Source of the DNA: Tenrec ecaudatus
Taxonomy: Eukaryota > Chordata > Mammalia > Afrosoricida > Tenrecidae
Direction: 5' to 3'
NCBI RefSeq assembly: GCF_050624435.1
Contig: NC_134535.1
Coordinates: 125,599,731-125,663,730 of the forward strand
Length of the DNA stretch: 64,000 nt
This document shows positions 24,588 to 37,775 of this stretch, in pieces (position 1 is the first letter of the stretch; every line of letters starts with the position of its first letter). The translations under genes and the position numbers were made by a program. The notes under the pieces are model-generated. The model was not told the DNA's origin, ran no database searches, and saw nothing but the letters and a program-made list of their open reading frames with translations.

Positions 24588-25659
24588 GTATGGTTATTGT
24601 CTTGTCCACTGGCTGGGAGGATGGAAAGTCCAGAGCAGCACATAGCTGGAATATTTGGGTGATTGATTGACCATAGTGTCTTAAACACACACTCATGGTC
24701 TCTGATGGATCACAGCATCCATGAAAAACAAACTTTCCAATGACTGGTAAGTTGCTAGTATTTCCTTCTCCAGTGCTCTTGACTACCAAAATAGTGCACT
24801 CTAGTATTTTCCTAAATTTGTTTTTAAAATTTCCTTTCCATAAAACGAACATTTCAAACCACCACACTCACTCCATGAGTGACAAGAGCCTACAGGAGGG
24901 AAGGAGAAGAGTGGACTGTCCTTTCACCTCACTTTGAGGCCCAGTTGAGTTTAGTACTTCTGTCCACATACAGGGAGGACACTGCTTTGCACAGAGTTGG
25001 CGGGAACAGAGTATTCCACTTAACAAATCAGACAAGAATCAGACCAAAGTGTTCAAAATGTCTTGGCTGTAAGGACCAGAAAACTATTTTAAATTCTCTG
25101 AGACACAGGATACTCCTTCCACTATTTGCAGAAAAGATTCTCTCCCTTTTAAAATACTTTTTACAAAGAATAGCCAGTGATCTCAAATATGGAGGGTCAT
25201 TCATACAAGCACTTACAGGTCAGTAAAAAATATAATAAATATGAACTGGTATATGTTATAATAAGATAATAAAAAGTCGATACACAATGCTTCCAGGGTA
25301 TAAGAGAAGAGAATATCATGGGTGTTTTGCTTCGTGTGTTTTACTAAAAAGCAAGTAAAGACACTAGAAAGACTTTTGAAGAAGGTGAAAATCACTTATA
25401 GAATCTGTGGATGGAAGCAGGGGCTGCTGACAAAAGGTACATAGGGATTCTCTGTGGACACTGATGGCCAGGGGTAGTGTAGAGGATATCAGGGTTGCAT
25501 TTACGTGAATTCTCTAGGAATCATTGCATGGGATTAAAAAGAGACAGACTGGGGTGTTAAGACTGGGGTGTTGAGGAGATGAGCATATTGGCAGAAAATA
25601 TCCTATTGATGAAATGTGATTGGATAAGTTGCCTAAGAACAATCCCACTTGAAGAAAGC

Positions 25660-26690
25660 TAATAGAACTTGGTTATCAAAAGATATAGTGTCTGTGGCCT
25701 TAAAGACTTGAATGGAAACAAGCGGCCATCTAGCTCAGAAGCAACAAAGCCCTCATGGAAGAAGCACACCAGCCTGTGTGATCACGATGTGCCAAAGGGA
25801 TCAGTTACCAGGCATCAAAGAACAAAAAATCATATCTTTGTGTGCTCACCTCCCCAATACGATCACATTTGCTTAATGTGGTGAAGAAAGTTGATAGTGC
25901 CCAGCTGTCAAAAGATATAGCATCTGGGGTCAAAAGGCTTGAAGGTAAACAAGCGGCCATATAGCTCAGAAGCAACAAAGCCCACATGGAAGAAATACAC
26001 CAGCCTGTGTTATCATGAGGTGTTGAAGGGATGAGGTACCAGGCATCAAAGAACAAAAAAAAAATCATGTAATTGTGAATGAGGGGAGTGCGGAGTGGGG
26101 AAGCAAAGCCCATTTGTTGGCAACTGGACATCCCCTTATGGAATGGTCTCTCAGAGGAGAGGATCCAGTCAGGGTGCAGCGTAGCAATGATGAAACATAC
26201 AATTTTTCTCTAGTGCCTAAATACTTCCTCCTCCCCAGCTATCATGATCCCAATTCTACCTTACAAATCTGGCTAGACCAGAGGTTGTACACTGGTACAG
26301 ATAGAAACTGTAAACACAGTGAATCCAGGGCAGATGATCCCTACAGGACCAGTGCTGAGAGTGGCGATTCCAGGAGAGTGGCGTGAGGGTGAGAGTGAAA
26401 GGGGGAGCCGACTACGGGGATCCACCTGTAACCTCCTCTCTGGGGCACAGACAATGGAAAAATGGGTGAAAGGAGACATCGCGTAGTGTAAGATATGACA
26501 AAACAATAATAATTTATGAATTGAAGGGTTCATGAGGGTGGGGCAGAAATGTACTGATGCCAGGGGCTTCCAAGGAGAGCAAATGTTTTGAGAATGATGA
26601 GGATAACGAATGTAAAAATGTGCTTCATACAATTGATATATGTACGGAACGTGATGAGATTTGTATGACACCCCAATAAAATGATTAAAA
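25660..26690 (+). mobile_element. Family R copy with duplicated internal block, unit B
   Basis: The region around AAAGATATAG...AAGCAACAAAGCCC occurs twice in a row (25680-25850 and 25870-26050), then the copy runs to its 3' end (CACCCCAATAAAATGATT at about 26670-26690). The same layout is seen at 48160-49205 and, independently located, at 57520-58705. Confidence 0.75.
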
Positions 26691-26699
26691 ATAAATAAA

Positions 26700-27830
26700 T
26701 CAAATAAAACCTTCATAGGGAAAGAAAAAAAAGTAACAAACCACCGCCAAAAAAAAGTCATAGCATACCCTGCCAACACTCCTTTTGGTGCCCAAAATGC
26801 TAGGCTTGCTTGGGTACATTTGAACTGCTTACCCCAAAATGACACAGTCAGCTCTGGATTTGAAGATACGGAGCACATGCCTACCACCACTCTTCACTGC
26901 TCACTCATGAGGAATCAGGACACTCTGTAGTGTCTACATTAATACATTGTGAGCATGAAGGAAACTGATTAGAAAGGAGCAGTGGAGTGCTCCTTGTTTC
27001 ACACTGAAATCACAGATTCTGATGCACACTCTCCAGTCACTCAACACACAAGAAATGAGCTCATGTTGTCTCTCCGACGCTTTTTCTGATTCGGCACCCC
27101 CAGCAACCCCAGGAACAAGCCTAACCAGCCAGACACCAAGAATACAATTTTGTGTTGGGCTTTGTAATCACTTCAATTCCAACTCACAGAGACCCTATGT
27201 AGGGTTTCTAAGGATGTCACTATTACAGGAGCAGAGAGACTCATGGGTCATCCACAGTATCAATATAGACAAATCTATGCTCCTATGTTTGTGCCAAATG
27301 CATGTATCACTTCCCATCATTTATTTTCAGCTTTGCGTTATTTCAGACTCTGAAAGGGAATATCACACCAGCAACATTCACATGACTTCTGTTGCTCCAT
27401 CTGGACGCATGGTCACTCTGGCTTTCTAATCCATTATACTCGGTGCAGCTGAACAGACAATACCTACCATTACAGTTAGATGAATCACTGGATTCTTCCT
27501 CCCCTTTTTAAGAGATGGAGTTGGGCCAAATCTCCAAGATGACATATAGTTTCTATAACTGTATTAGGTACTCATATAACACACCCACATAAAGAACACT
27601 TCCAAACATATAATGTCCAACCTAAGGTGCTTTGTGGAGAGAAAACAAAGACAGAATTTGTGATCGACAAGAACAGATAAGGCATGCATTGTTTTCCCAA
27701 ACGTAAGCTCTTCACGAATCCCTCTTTGGTATAAATATAGGAATGTACACATGTAAATATATTCTATATAAGGATAGGAGTATTGATCTAAGTATATATA
27801 TTTATATGTTAATTTATTAATGTAGCAAAT
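26700..27830. other. No gene seen; includes an AfroSINE fragment
   Basis: A partial minus-strand SINE lies at about 27150-27260 (CAATTCCAACTCACAGAGAC). The rest is unassigned and shared with unit C (49205-50340); unit A has lost it. Confidence 0.5.
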
Positions 27831-27834
27831 GAAC

Positions 27835-28665
27835 TTTGGGCCTCTGCTTAAGTCTTCCCTCAACACAAGAAAACTGTTCTAATAACTTGGCACTCCATGA
27901 TACTCACCTTCCTGAAACAATTGCTGAAAACCAAATGGGTGCATAAGCAAATATGGTGATGAAAGACGATGGTGCTCAGCTATGAAAAGATATAGCATCT
28001 GGGGTCTTAAAGGCTTGAAATTAAACAAGCTGCCATCTAGGAGGGAAGCAAAAAAGCTTACGTGGAAGAACAAACCAGTCTGTGTGACCACGAGGTGTTG
28101 ATGGAATCAGTTATCAGAAGATTAAAAACAATTATACCAATGTGGAGGAGAAGGGTTGGAGTGGAGACCCAAAGGCCATCTGTAGACAAATGGACATGCC
28201 CTTACAGAAGGATCACACAGAAGGGATAATTCAGCTATGGTGCAGTTGAACACCAATGAAACACACAACATTCCTCTGTTTCTTTAATGCTCCCTCTCTG
28301 CCACTCCCAGCCCCACCATCATGACCCCAGTTTTACCTCACAAATCCTGCTAGACCAGAATATGTACGTCAGTACAAATAAGAGCTTTTGACATACAGAA
28401 GCCAGGACAAATAAACCCCTCATGAGCAGTAATGGAAAATTAATACTATGAGGAGAGGGGGAGGGGAGTAAGCGGGGAGAATGTGGAAACCTATAGCAAT
28501 TATGAATGCATAACATGCCACCCCTCCCACGGGGAGGCGTAAAAGAAATAGTTTTGAAGGCATATAGTGGATGGTGTAACTATGAATAATGATAATACAT
28601 CATTTATCAAGGCTACATGGAGGTGGGATGGTGGAGGAGGGAGGGGAAAAACAGGAGTCGATACT
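27835..28665 (+). mobile_element. Family R copy, unit B
   Basis: Right-hand partner of the recombination that removed 2.3 kb from unit A. The copy breaks off at about 28665, after GGAGGGAGGGGAAAAAC, where homology with unit C also ends. Confidence 0.75.
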
Positions 28666-28669
28666 GGTA

Positions 28670-29490
28670 TCCATAATCAATATTCAGTCCAGAGCAAGTC
28701 ATCACATTTCAGCAGTTTACACCAGTTCATGGTGTCAAACATCTTTACCTCTACATTTGTTTGTATTCTAGACATCTCAGTCATAGGCATTCAGCTTTGA
28801 GCTTGGAAGTCCTCACATAACCCCTTGCTCCTCAGACTAGCTCTCCTTTCTCACTCTCTCTCAGCCCTAGACTCCTGGGTTATGTCATGAGTATAAGTTC
28901 AGGAGTCCACACAAACCCATGACTTCAGACCAGTCAACTCTAGCCTCTGTGGACCAAGTCAATGTGTGCCAAGGGAAATGTCCTAACCCAGTCTGTCTGT
29001 TCATAGCTGCATCTCCCCCACTTGCACCCAACAAGTGTACCTGGATGGTTGCCACAATGACAATAACAGGGTGTTTTGCTCACTGGTTCCCTTTAAGCTT
29101 CAGACCTAGAAGAGGGCCTTCTCTGATGAACATAGGCATTTTCTGCACTGATTCGTCCAAAGACAAACTGCTTGCTCAAAATTCAAAACCAAATGCTGTT
29201 TTTTCTTCGCCAAATGCTATTTTATTTTACATAAAGATAGGTTTCGGAACTTCTGTCTTGTGCAGATATGAAAATGACCTTACTAACATCATGGACTAAT
29301 GAAAGAAATTCTATCACTTCAAAGAAATCACTCCCTTTTCTTCATATGGAAAGGTATGAGCATGGTAGATCAGGATGAAAACATTTATAATAGAACGTTC
29401 TAGAGCGAGAATTTTATGATCAACTGTGATATATTTTAAGCAAATATTAGAAGTTTTTTAATATGCTCATAGAAGCTGCATAGTACGGAA
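28670..29490. other. No gene seen, unit B
   Basis: Equivalent to 8291-9180. Nothing recognised. Confidence 0.5.
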
Positions 29491-30376
29491 AAATGTGAAT
29501 GCATTTCGAATTTTTGCACCAAAATAAACATGTACTAACTAGTTTGTGTCACGAAGAAGAAAAAGAAGTAGCATGGAAAGGACCCCCATATGAGAGCAAC
29601 ATGAATTCTGCTAAAGGTGAGTGAGGAACAGACGTCTAATTTGTGGTGAAGCTTGAGTAAATGAATCGTGAAGTCATTCGTTAAAGATAGATTATGGGTA
29701 CAACGCTCCAAAGAATTCAGCAGTTTACAAATGGATGACTTCTTTAAAGAGAAGACTCGACAATGGTGAAGATGAGCTCACAATGACAGCTCATCCACAT
29801 CAATTTGCTAGGAAACAATCTTGTTATTGTCCTAATTGAACAGGATAAGTGATTAATGGCAGAAGCAATAGCCCTACGCCAGGCATCTCATATGGTTTAA
29901 CCGACACATTCCTTACTGAAAAATTAAAGCTGAGCAAAATTTATACTGCATTGGAATGCGACAGACAAGAACAAGGTTCCAATGGAAATTTTAAACAAGT
30001 GGGATCAATATCCTGAAGAATTTCTTCAAACTATTGTAACAGGAGATGAAGTCTGGCTAAACCAGTAGAATCCTGAGGGCAAAGCACAACCAAAGGAGTG
30101 GCTACAGAGAATCAGAATCCTCCAGCCGCATCAAAAGTGGATCAGTCAAAATCCAAGGTCAAGACAACGATTCCTGAGAGGCTCAGGGCATGTTCCTTGA
30201 TGGCGTTTGGAGGGGCCAAAAGCATTTGTGAATTATGAGAATGTTTTGAGAATATTTTCCGAAACTTTATCAGAAAAATACCCAAGAAAACTATACCAGA
30301 GTCCCCTCCCATCACAAATAGTCATTCCTTTCAACAAAACAGGTTTTGATGAGAAATCAGGAAGTATCCACTAGAG

Positions 30377-30572
30377 CAGTGGTTCTCAACCTTCCCTAAA
30401 ATATTTTACTACAGTTAACACAGTTCCTCATGTTATCGTGACATCCAACCATAAAATTATTTTTGTTGCTACTTAATAACTGTAATTTTGCTACTGTTAT
30501 GAATCAGTTGACCCCTCTGAAAGTGTTATTCGACCCCAAAAGGGGTCATGACCTACAGGTTGAGAACTGCTG
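30377..30572 (+). mobile_element. SPIN-like element nested in mariner, unit B
   Basis: Same insertion as 9940-10123. Ends CAGTGGTTCTCAACC and GGTTGAGAACTGCTG, flanks CACTAGAG and GCCTAGAA. Inherited through the duplication. Confidence 0.9.
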
Positions 30573-30820
30573 GCCTAGAAAGTCCTAATGTTGTTCCTTC
30601 TGATTTCCTATTATTTTTTAATCTTAAAAAATATTGAAAGAAAATAATGTAGAAAAATATAGTATTGACATGGTTAAATTCCCAGGATATCTCACTATTT
30701 GAAGGATAAACGAAATGTTTGGTATCATCATATAAAATTGTCTTCACCTTTGTGGTGCTTATGTTGAAAGATAAGTTTATAGTTTTAATTTTTTAACCCC
30801 ATTTTTGCTCAAAAATTTTT

Positions 30821-31250
30821 AGTAAATCTTTTTATTGGGGCTCATACAACTCTTATCACAATCCATACATACATCAATTGAGCAAAGCACCCTTATACAT
30901 TCGTTGCCCTCGTCATTCTCAAAATTGCCTTCCCCTGGGTTCCTGGAGTCAGCTTGGTTTCCTTTTTTTCCCTTCCCCCACCCTCCCTGATTGCCCCTTC
31001 CCCCTGCTCCCTTAGTAGTTTATAAATAATTATTTTATCTTATCTTACACTCCCCGGCGTCTCCCCTCACCCACCTTCCCATTGCCCATCTCCCAGAGAG
31101 GAGGTAACACATGGAGCTCTGAGATCCGTTCTCCCTTTCTCCCACCCATTCCCTCTGGGTGTCGGCACGCCCACCGCTGGTGTTGAGGGATTCATCCGTC
31201 CTAGATTCACTGTGTTTACAGATCCCTTCTGCACTGCTGTACATCCTCTC
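30821..31250 (-). mobile_element. Family R insertion private to unit B
   Basis: 430-bp 5'-truncated copy on the minus strand; its 3' end abuts 30821 (TTTTTATTGGGGCTCATAC is the reverse complement of the family end). It is flanked by perfect 13-bp repeats CTCAAAAATTTTT (30808-30820 and 31251-31263). Unit A has the empty site (CTAAACAATTTTTG near 10381). It inserted after A and B separated. Confidence 0.92.
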
Positions 31251-31294
31251 CTCAAAAATTTTTGAAGACCCCCCCTACCTATATTCTTTGACTT

Positions 31295-31500
31295 TCTCAA
31301 AACCAAACGCACTGCCATTGAGTTGATTCTAACTCACAGTGCCCCATAGCACAGAAAAGAACTGTCCCTGGGGTTCTGAGCTTGTCAATCTTATGGGAGT
31401 AGAAAGCTCATCTCTCTCTTGGGAAGCAGCTGGTGGTTGCAAATTACTAGCCTTGCTTTAGCAGCCCAACTTGTGACCAACTTTGCCAGCAGGGTCCCCT
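31295..31500 (-). mobile_element. AfroSINE-like SINE, unit B
   Basis: Counterpart of 10426-10628. Confidence 0.8.
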
Positions 31501-31829
31501 TGTCTATCTTATAATACATAATTATAATTTTGTAATTAACTTTTTCTTTACTTTTTGCTGAAGATATAAATATAGGGGGCAAACCTTACACCAATTACAA
31601 ATTTTCTGCCTGTAAAACTCAGTAATATTGCTAAATTTTTCCAATTGTATCACCATTCTTTTTCCAAATTATTTCATCTCTAGTAGCACAAATTTACTAC
31701 CCTCTAATTTTCTCACTTAACCTTTCCAGTTGCTGCTGTCAATGTGATCACATATAGACAAACCTTTAAAAGAATATAATGTTGAAAGCAAACTTTGTCT
31801 TCTAATTTAGTTCATCTATTGTTTGCTTT

Positions 31830-33060
31830 AAAGATGGCTTCGAGGGACAGTTTCAGTTTAAGATTTAAAGTATAAAGATTGACAGAGAACAAGAGTGTCA
31901 CAGCTTCAGTTGATCATCCTGCCTCCAGAATGAATGGACTCCAGGAGACTCTGAAGTTCTATTCCATACATTTCCCATTTTGCTCAGGATTCTTCAAAGA
32001 AATCTTTTAACAACATGCATCATTCACTTCATCTGGTCTCATGGCAAATGAGGCAGTTGTTCATGCCAGCAATTAAGCACCCATTCCAGTTCCTTCTGGG
32101 ACTCTTATCTTTCCTTTGCTACTCCAACCAAAGAGAAACCATTTTTTTTTTTGCCTTGGATGATACTTTTCAAGCATTTAAGATCCAACTCGAAAATGCA
32201 GGAAGAGATAGAGCGAGTGGAGCACATGCTGGCCCACCAAGACCTGAGGACGATATTCCCTCTCAGAGCAGCCAAAGCACAGAGAGGACCGTAGGGCTGG
32301 CCACACTATGAGACCTGATGTCCTTCACTGACCCATAGCCCTGCGGTGGACAACACTGGAGACACAGTGTGGGAATTGTGCCCGATCTGACCCCAGCACA
32401 CTGAGGAGAAACACTAAAAGAGTACAAGAGACCTGCGAGGGGAACAGAGCTCCCAGGGAACACCATAAGCAGACTTTAGGGCCAGGGCGTGGCACCCCAT
32501 TAGACTCAACCAGAAAACAATGCTAAAGTCAGCAAACAGACCTTGAACTATTTACAGGCTTTTCTTTGCATTTTTTTTGTCATTGGTTTCCTTGTATTGT
32601 TGTTTTGTGTTCTTTTTTTCGTTGCTTTGTTTTGCTGTCTTGTTTTTTGGGCATATTATTACCTCTGCAGGTCTATCTAAGATAGATAGGATACACAAGC
32701 AGAAGGAGAAAAGAATGGGACAAATTGTTCGGGGGTGGGGGAATATGGGAGAGGGGAAGGCATGGGAAAGAAAGTAGGTGTTAACAAACCCAGGGACAAT
32801 GGAACAACAAGTGATCCAAAATCGATAGTGAGGAGTGTGTAGCAAGCCTGGTAGGACTTGATCAAAAGCAATGTAGCCCAGAGGAATTAATGAAACATAA
32901 ATGAAGGCTGAGCATAATAGTGGGACAAGAGGAAAGTAAAAGGAAATAGAGTGAAGAACTAGGAGCAAATGACATTTATAGAGGTCTAAATACAGGCATG
33001 TGCATATGTAAATATATTCATATATGAGATGGGGAAATAGATCTATGCACATATATTAAT
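31830..33060 (+). mobile_element. LINE-derived non-coding sequence, unit B
   Basis: Counterpart of 10960-12200, leading into the family R copy at 33080. Confidence 0.5.
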
Positions 33061-33079
33061 AGGTTTAGTATTTACTTAG

Positions 33080-34030
33080 CAGATGGACATTGGACCTTTA
33101 CTCAAGTATTCCCTCAATGCAAGAATACTTGGTTTTATTACACTGGCATTCCATGATTCTCATGATGGCGGAAACAAAGCTGGGGCATAAGCAAATGTGG
33201 TGAAGAAAGCTGATGTGCCCGAATATCAAAAGATATATCATCTGGGGTCTTAAAGGCTTGAAGATAAACAAGCAGCCATCTATCTCAGAAGAACAAAGTC
33301 CAAATGGAAGAAGCACACCAACCTGTGTGATCATGATGTGTCAATAGGACAAGGTATCAGGCATCAAAGAACAAACAATCATATCATTGTGAATGACAGG
33401 GAGTGCAGAGTGGAGACCCAAAGCCCATCTGTAGGCAACAGGATAACCCCTAACAGAATGGTTTTGGGGAGGAGATAAGACAATTAGGGTGCAGTGTAGC
33501 ACGGATGAAATATACAACTTTCCTCTACTTCTTTAATGCCCTCGCCGCCCCTTTCATGATCCCAATTCTACCTTACAAATCTGGCTAAACCAGAGGATGT
33601 ACACTGGTGGAGACAAGAGTTGGAAACACAGGGAATCCAGGAAAGATAAACCCCTCAGGACCAATGATGAGAGTAGAGATAGCAGGAGGGGAAAATGAAG
33701 GTAGGGTAGAAAGGGAGAACCAATCACAATGATCTACATATAACCCCCTCCCTGGGGAATGCACAACAGAAAAGTGGGTGAGGGGAGACATTGGTCAGTG
33801 TAAGAGATGAAAAATAATTTATAAATTAACAATGATTCGTGAAAGAGGGATGATGTGGGGAGGGTGGGGAACAATGAGGAGCTGATACCAAGAGCTCAAG
33901 TAGAAATAAATTTTTTCAGAACGATGATGGCAACAAATGTACAAATGTGCTTGACACAATGGATGGATGTCTCTATTGCGATAAGAGTTGTACGAATCCT
34001 CAATAAAATGATTTTTATTTTTAATTAAAA
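33080..34030 (+). mobile_element. Complete family R copy, unit B
   Basis: Runs to the family 3' end (CTCAATAAAATGATT at about 34000). Its A counterpart is truncated at 12818. With the reversed copy at 34440-35400 it forms an inverted pair. Confidence 0.8.
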
Positions 34031-34199
34031 AAAATGATCCGTCCCACTACACAACATACTAGAAGGCAGAACAGGAGTACTAAAAAGAAGTTTAGGACAA
34101 TTGATGGAATGCACCATTAAGCCATTATCCTAATCCTGAATCAATAGAGACAATACTATGATGAATACAAATGCTGGAGTGTATTCATTGTATTCATTG

Positions 34200-34410
34200 T
34201 ATTGCGTGCATGTGTGTGTGAAAATGTAGATAACACATTTGTGAATACTTTTGTCAGAAACAACTTCATGATATCAATTACATTAATAATTTTACAGAGT
34301 CATTACCCTGAATGACGGCTCACCTTCTCTTCCCCCTCACCCCTAGTTTTAGTCTCTGAATATTCCTTTGTTGTCATGTCATATACATGAGATCATACAA
34401 TATCTTTTTG
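34200..34410 (-). mobile_element. Old L1 fragment, unit B
   Basis: TGAGATCATACAATATCTTT and preceding sequence resemble reverse L1 3' sequence. Not present in unit A. Confidence 0.4.
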
Positions 34411-34439
34411 TAATTGATCGTTTTGTTTACTTGTTTGCT

Positions 34440-35400
34440 TTATTTTTTAAAGATCATTTTATTGGAGGCTCCTACAGCTCTTAAAATAATCCATACATCA
34501 GTTGAATCAAGCATATTTGTACATATGTACCATCGTTATTTTAAAATATTTATGTTCTATTTGAGGCCTGGGTATCAGACCCTCTTTTTTCCCTCTGTTC
34601 CCCTCCCACCTGGTGACCCCTTGATAAATTATAAATTATTTTCACATTTCATATCTGACACCTTTCCTCAGGGTTTCTTTGTTCTTCCCCCTAGACGGGG
34701 AGGGGTGGTAATATGATGAACATTGTGTTAGGTCCCCGAAACCTCCCCTCCTGTGCCTACCTACCCCCTACTCTCCTGGTATTGATACTCCTATTTCTGT
34801 TCCTGAGGTGTTTATATGACAGGGATTCCTTGTGTCATGAGCTCTTATCTGTACCTGTGTACACGCTCCTAGGTAGCCTGAAGTGAAAGGTAGGACTGTG
34901 GTCATGATAGTGGGGGTTGAGGAAACCTCAAGAACCAGAGAAATTGTGTGTGTTTCATCGGAGCTATATTACAACCTGGTTGATTCCTTCCTTCCTTGTG
35001 ACCCTTGTGTGAGGTGATGTCCCTTGTCTACAGATGGGTTTTGGGTCTCCGCTCTGAATCCCCGCATTCACAACAATGTTTTTTGTTTGTTTGTTTCTTT
35101 GTTTTTGATCTCTGATGCCTGATACCTGATCCCATCAACAGCTCATGATCACACAGGCTGGTGTGCTTCTTCCATGTGGGTTTGTTGCTTCGCTGTTAGA
35201 TGAATGCTTGTTTAACTTCACATCTTTAAGACCCCTAACCGTACATCTTTTGATAGCCGGGCACCATTGCTTTCTGCACCACATTTGCTTATGCACCCAT
35301 TTTGTCTTCAGCTATCGTGCCGGGTGGGTGAGCATCATAGAAGGCAGGTTGTTAGAACAGAGTGTTCTAGCTTTGAGGAGGGCTTGAGCAGAGTTCCAAA
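34440..35400 (-). mobile_element. Family R copy, minus strand, unit B
   Basis: ATTTTATTGGAGGCTCCTAC at the start and CACAGGCTGGTGTGCTTC near 35152 are the reverse complement of the family 3' end and middle. Not present in unit A. Confidence 0.8.
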
Positions 35401-35469
35401 GTTCATCTACTACCTCAATGTATTGTCATTTAAATACATGTACATAGGCCAATAGCTCTATTTTTATGA

Positions 35470-35720
35470 ATTAATGTTTACATACATACTGACCTATGTT
35501 TATATCTCTGAGATTTATTGGTTTTTATGGAATATAGTATTTTCAAAGTTCATCCATGTGGTTAAATGTATGAGGATTCCTATCTTTTTATGGCTGAGTA
35601 ACATATTATGTGCTTATAATTCAATTTATTTTAGGGCAAGTTTAGCAATGTGAGTTAAGTGGGTATCCCATTATTTTTCAACCTAGTGCTACATTTTCAG
35701 CCCTATTTAGTGAAAAAACT
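35470..35720 (-). mobile_element. Old L1 fragment, unit B
   Basis: AAGTTCATCCATGTGG and TTTTTATGGCTGAGTAAC are classic reverse-oriented old L1 3' motifs. Confidence 0.6.
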
Positions 35721-35784
35721 ATTATTCACAATGAATTAAAAATACTACTATATCCAAATATTACGCATATTACATGCTATATGA

Positions 35785-35990
35785 GGATCCCTGGTGGAGT
35801 AATGTTTAAGCCTTGGTCTACTGACCATGAAATTCGTTGTTCAAAACCAATACTCACTTGATAGGGGGAAGGGTAGACTTTCAACTCATGTAAAGAGTTA
35901 GCGTCTCAGAAACCCACAGGGGAAGTTCTACCCTGTCCTATAAGATCACTATGAGTCAAAATTGACTTCATAGCAGTGAGTTTCTTGGTG
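35785..35990 (+). mobile_element. AfroSINE-like SINE, plus strand, unit B
   Basis: GATCCCTGGTGGAGTAATG, GTCTCAGAAACCCACAGG and ATGAGTCAAAATTGACTTC give the forward layout of the family. Confidence 0.85.
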
Positions 35991-36139
35991 CTTTGTTTTC
36001 ATATCCCTGCAAAACTTAGGATTTAGATTTTCATCTGTTCTTTTTATTATTTTAATATTCTTCATTATACTTTAAATTCTAACCTAATCCCACATTCAGG
36101 TTCCTCTTTGGGGCCTTGAAATATTCTTATTATTTTTCC

Positions 36140-37040
36140 TTGTGCATATTAAAATCACACGAGAAACATAAATATTTGATGATTGTCCTGAATCATATCA
36201 AATATACACATTTTTAGAATAAAACTGAAAATATATTTTTAACTTTCTAAAGAAAAAAGACCTTTGTATTTTTCTGTGAATTAGGTGAAGATTTACAGAG
36301 CCAATCAGTTTTCCACTCAATAAGTCATACACGTTTTGTTTCATGTCATTATTTGCGATCCCCACAATGCGACATCACTTATCCCTCTTCCTCCTTGTGT
36401 TTCTGGTTTCTGTTTCTTTCTTTCCTAATTCTACTTAACTTTGGTGGTGGGTAAATGTTGCCCTTTTATATGTTCACTGGTTGGTTATTCTAAGGAGTGT
36501 GTACCTCTTGCAGTGATACTTAATATGACTCTTTTACCAATAGTGTTTATAGTTCCTGTGAGATGACTTGATGGGATCATATAAACAAAGTTAAAAGACA
36601 ATTATTCAGTGAATGATCAGTTTTACTACTCTTATGGATATGAAATGAGCCAGTTTAAAAGGAAGAAAAAGAATCACATAACCAGAAAAAGGAGCCAAAT
36701 TCATCCAGTATCTCTGTGTAGAGAAGCAGGAACGGGGATAATGATGAAAGAGCAATGGTGGCAACTTCCTGGTCCACAGAAAAAAGCAAGCTGAGAACTT
36801 GTGGGCAGGGGTCTAGCTTACAGACAGAGTGGACAGTTGTCAACAATAAAGTATATTTGTAACAATTTCCTGAGCAGGGCAGAGGCAAAGCATCCATGCC
36901 TGAGAGGTCAAAAACCAGCCAGAGATAAGACTTAGTACTTTTCAATTTAGCGGTGGCTATATACCCACTCATATCCTTAAAGTTTCTCATCCTGAGCACT
37001 TGTAACCAGTTAATTTCCCTAATATGCTCTCATAATCCCG
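36140..37040. other. No gene seen, unit B
   Basis: Equivalent to 12822-13735. Nothing recognised. Confidence 0.5.
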
Positions 37041-37044
37041 ATTT

Positions 37045-37760
37045 TGGTCTGTGCAACAGAGGAGCAAACCCAGTAGAGAAGTAGAATGCCACGGGAGGGA
37101 GAGTTGGTGTCAGAATAGGAACAAGAAGGATGGAGGTGGAGGCTTGTCTAATCTTTTCCTCACTAGAATTATCCTTGGACAGATAGGGAATTGGATTCTC
37201 ACTCTTCTTTCTGCTGCTGAGAGAGGCCAGACATGGTTTCCACACCATTTCTTCACCTTGCTAATCTTATTGTTCCTTCTGTAGGCCTGTCTATTGTTTG
37301 ACTGAGCATTGAGGCAAGGGGATGAGTTTAGTTCCAGGCCTGAAAGGCAACTAAAGGCCATTGTTTCAGCAGCCCCACCAGTCTCTACATAACCAGTAAA
37401 CCTAGTTATTTTTGTGATTTTGGATTTTGTTCCCTGATTTTTTCCCACTCTTTACAGGAATTCTTGGAGCAGTTGGCATTAGTAGCTGGGCAGCACCTTG
37501 TTATTCTTCCACTTGTGGAGGTCAATGTTCCTTCTTCATTGCACCTTAGGACACTGCACATGCATTTTTAAGGCCCAATGAATACCTACCAAAGTAGGAT
37601 TTAGAATATAATCATTGTGGAAAATGTTGTGCCAATTGATTGATCTTGGTGTCCCTGAGACTATGGTGTAGTCCTGAACCCCCAAACCAAAGCAGTCATT
37701 TCTTCAACCTTTTTGGTTATGTGTAAAACAATTTTTCACAGCCTTTCCCCCCAAATGCTC
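37045..37760 (+). mobile_element. LINE- or LTR-like repeat, unit B
   Basis: Counterpart of 13740-14440. Confidence 0.45.
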
Positions 37761-37775
37761 ACCATCGCCTGCTAC

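Larger units (their letters stand above)
29500..31285 (+). mobile_element. Decayed mariner relic, unit B
   Basis: Duplicate of the A relic, with more of the 5' end preserved (TTTTTGCACCAAAATAAAC at about 29510-29530, a typical mariner 5' region). It has TIVTGDEVWLN followed by a stop. Interrupted by SPIN (30377-30572) and by a family R insertion (30821-31250). Confidence 0.8.

Noticed and set aside
26273-26890. 205-codon minus-strand frame
   Set aside because: It lies antisense in a family R copy; the same repeat elsewhere gives unrelated, broken frames.
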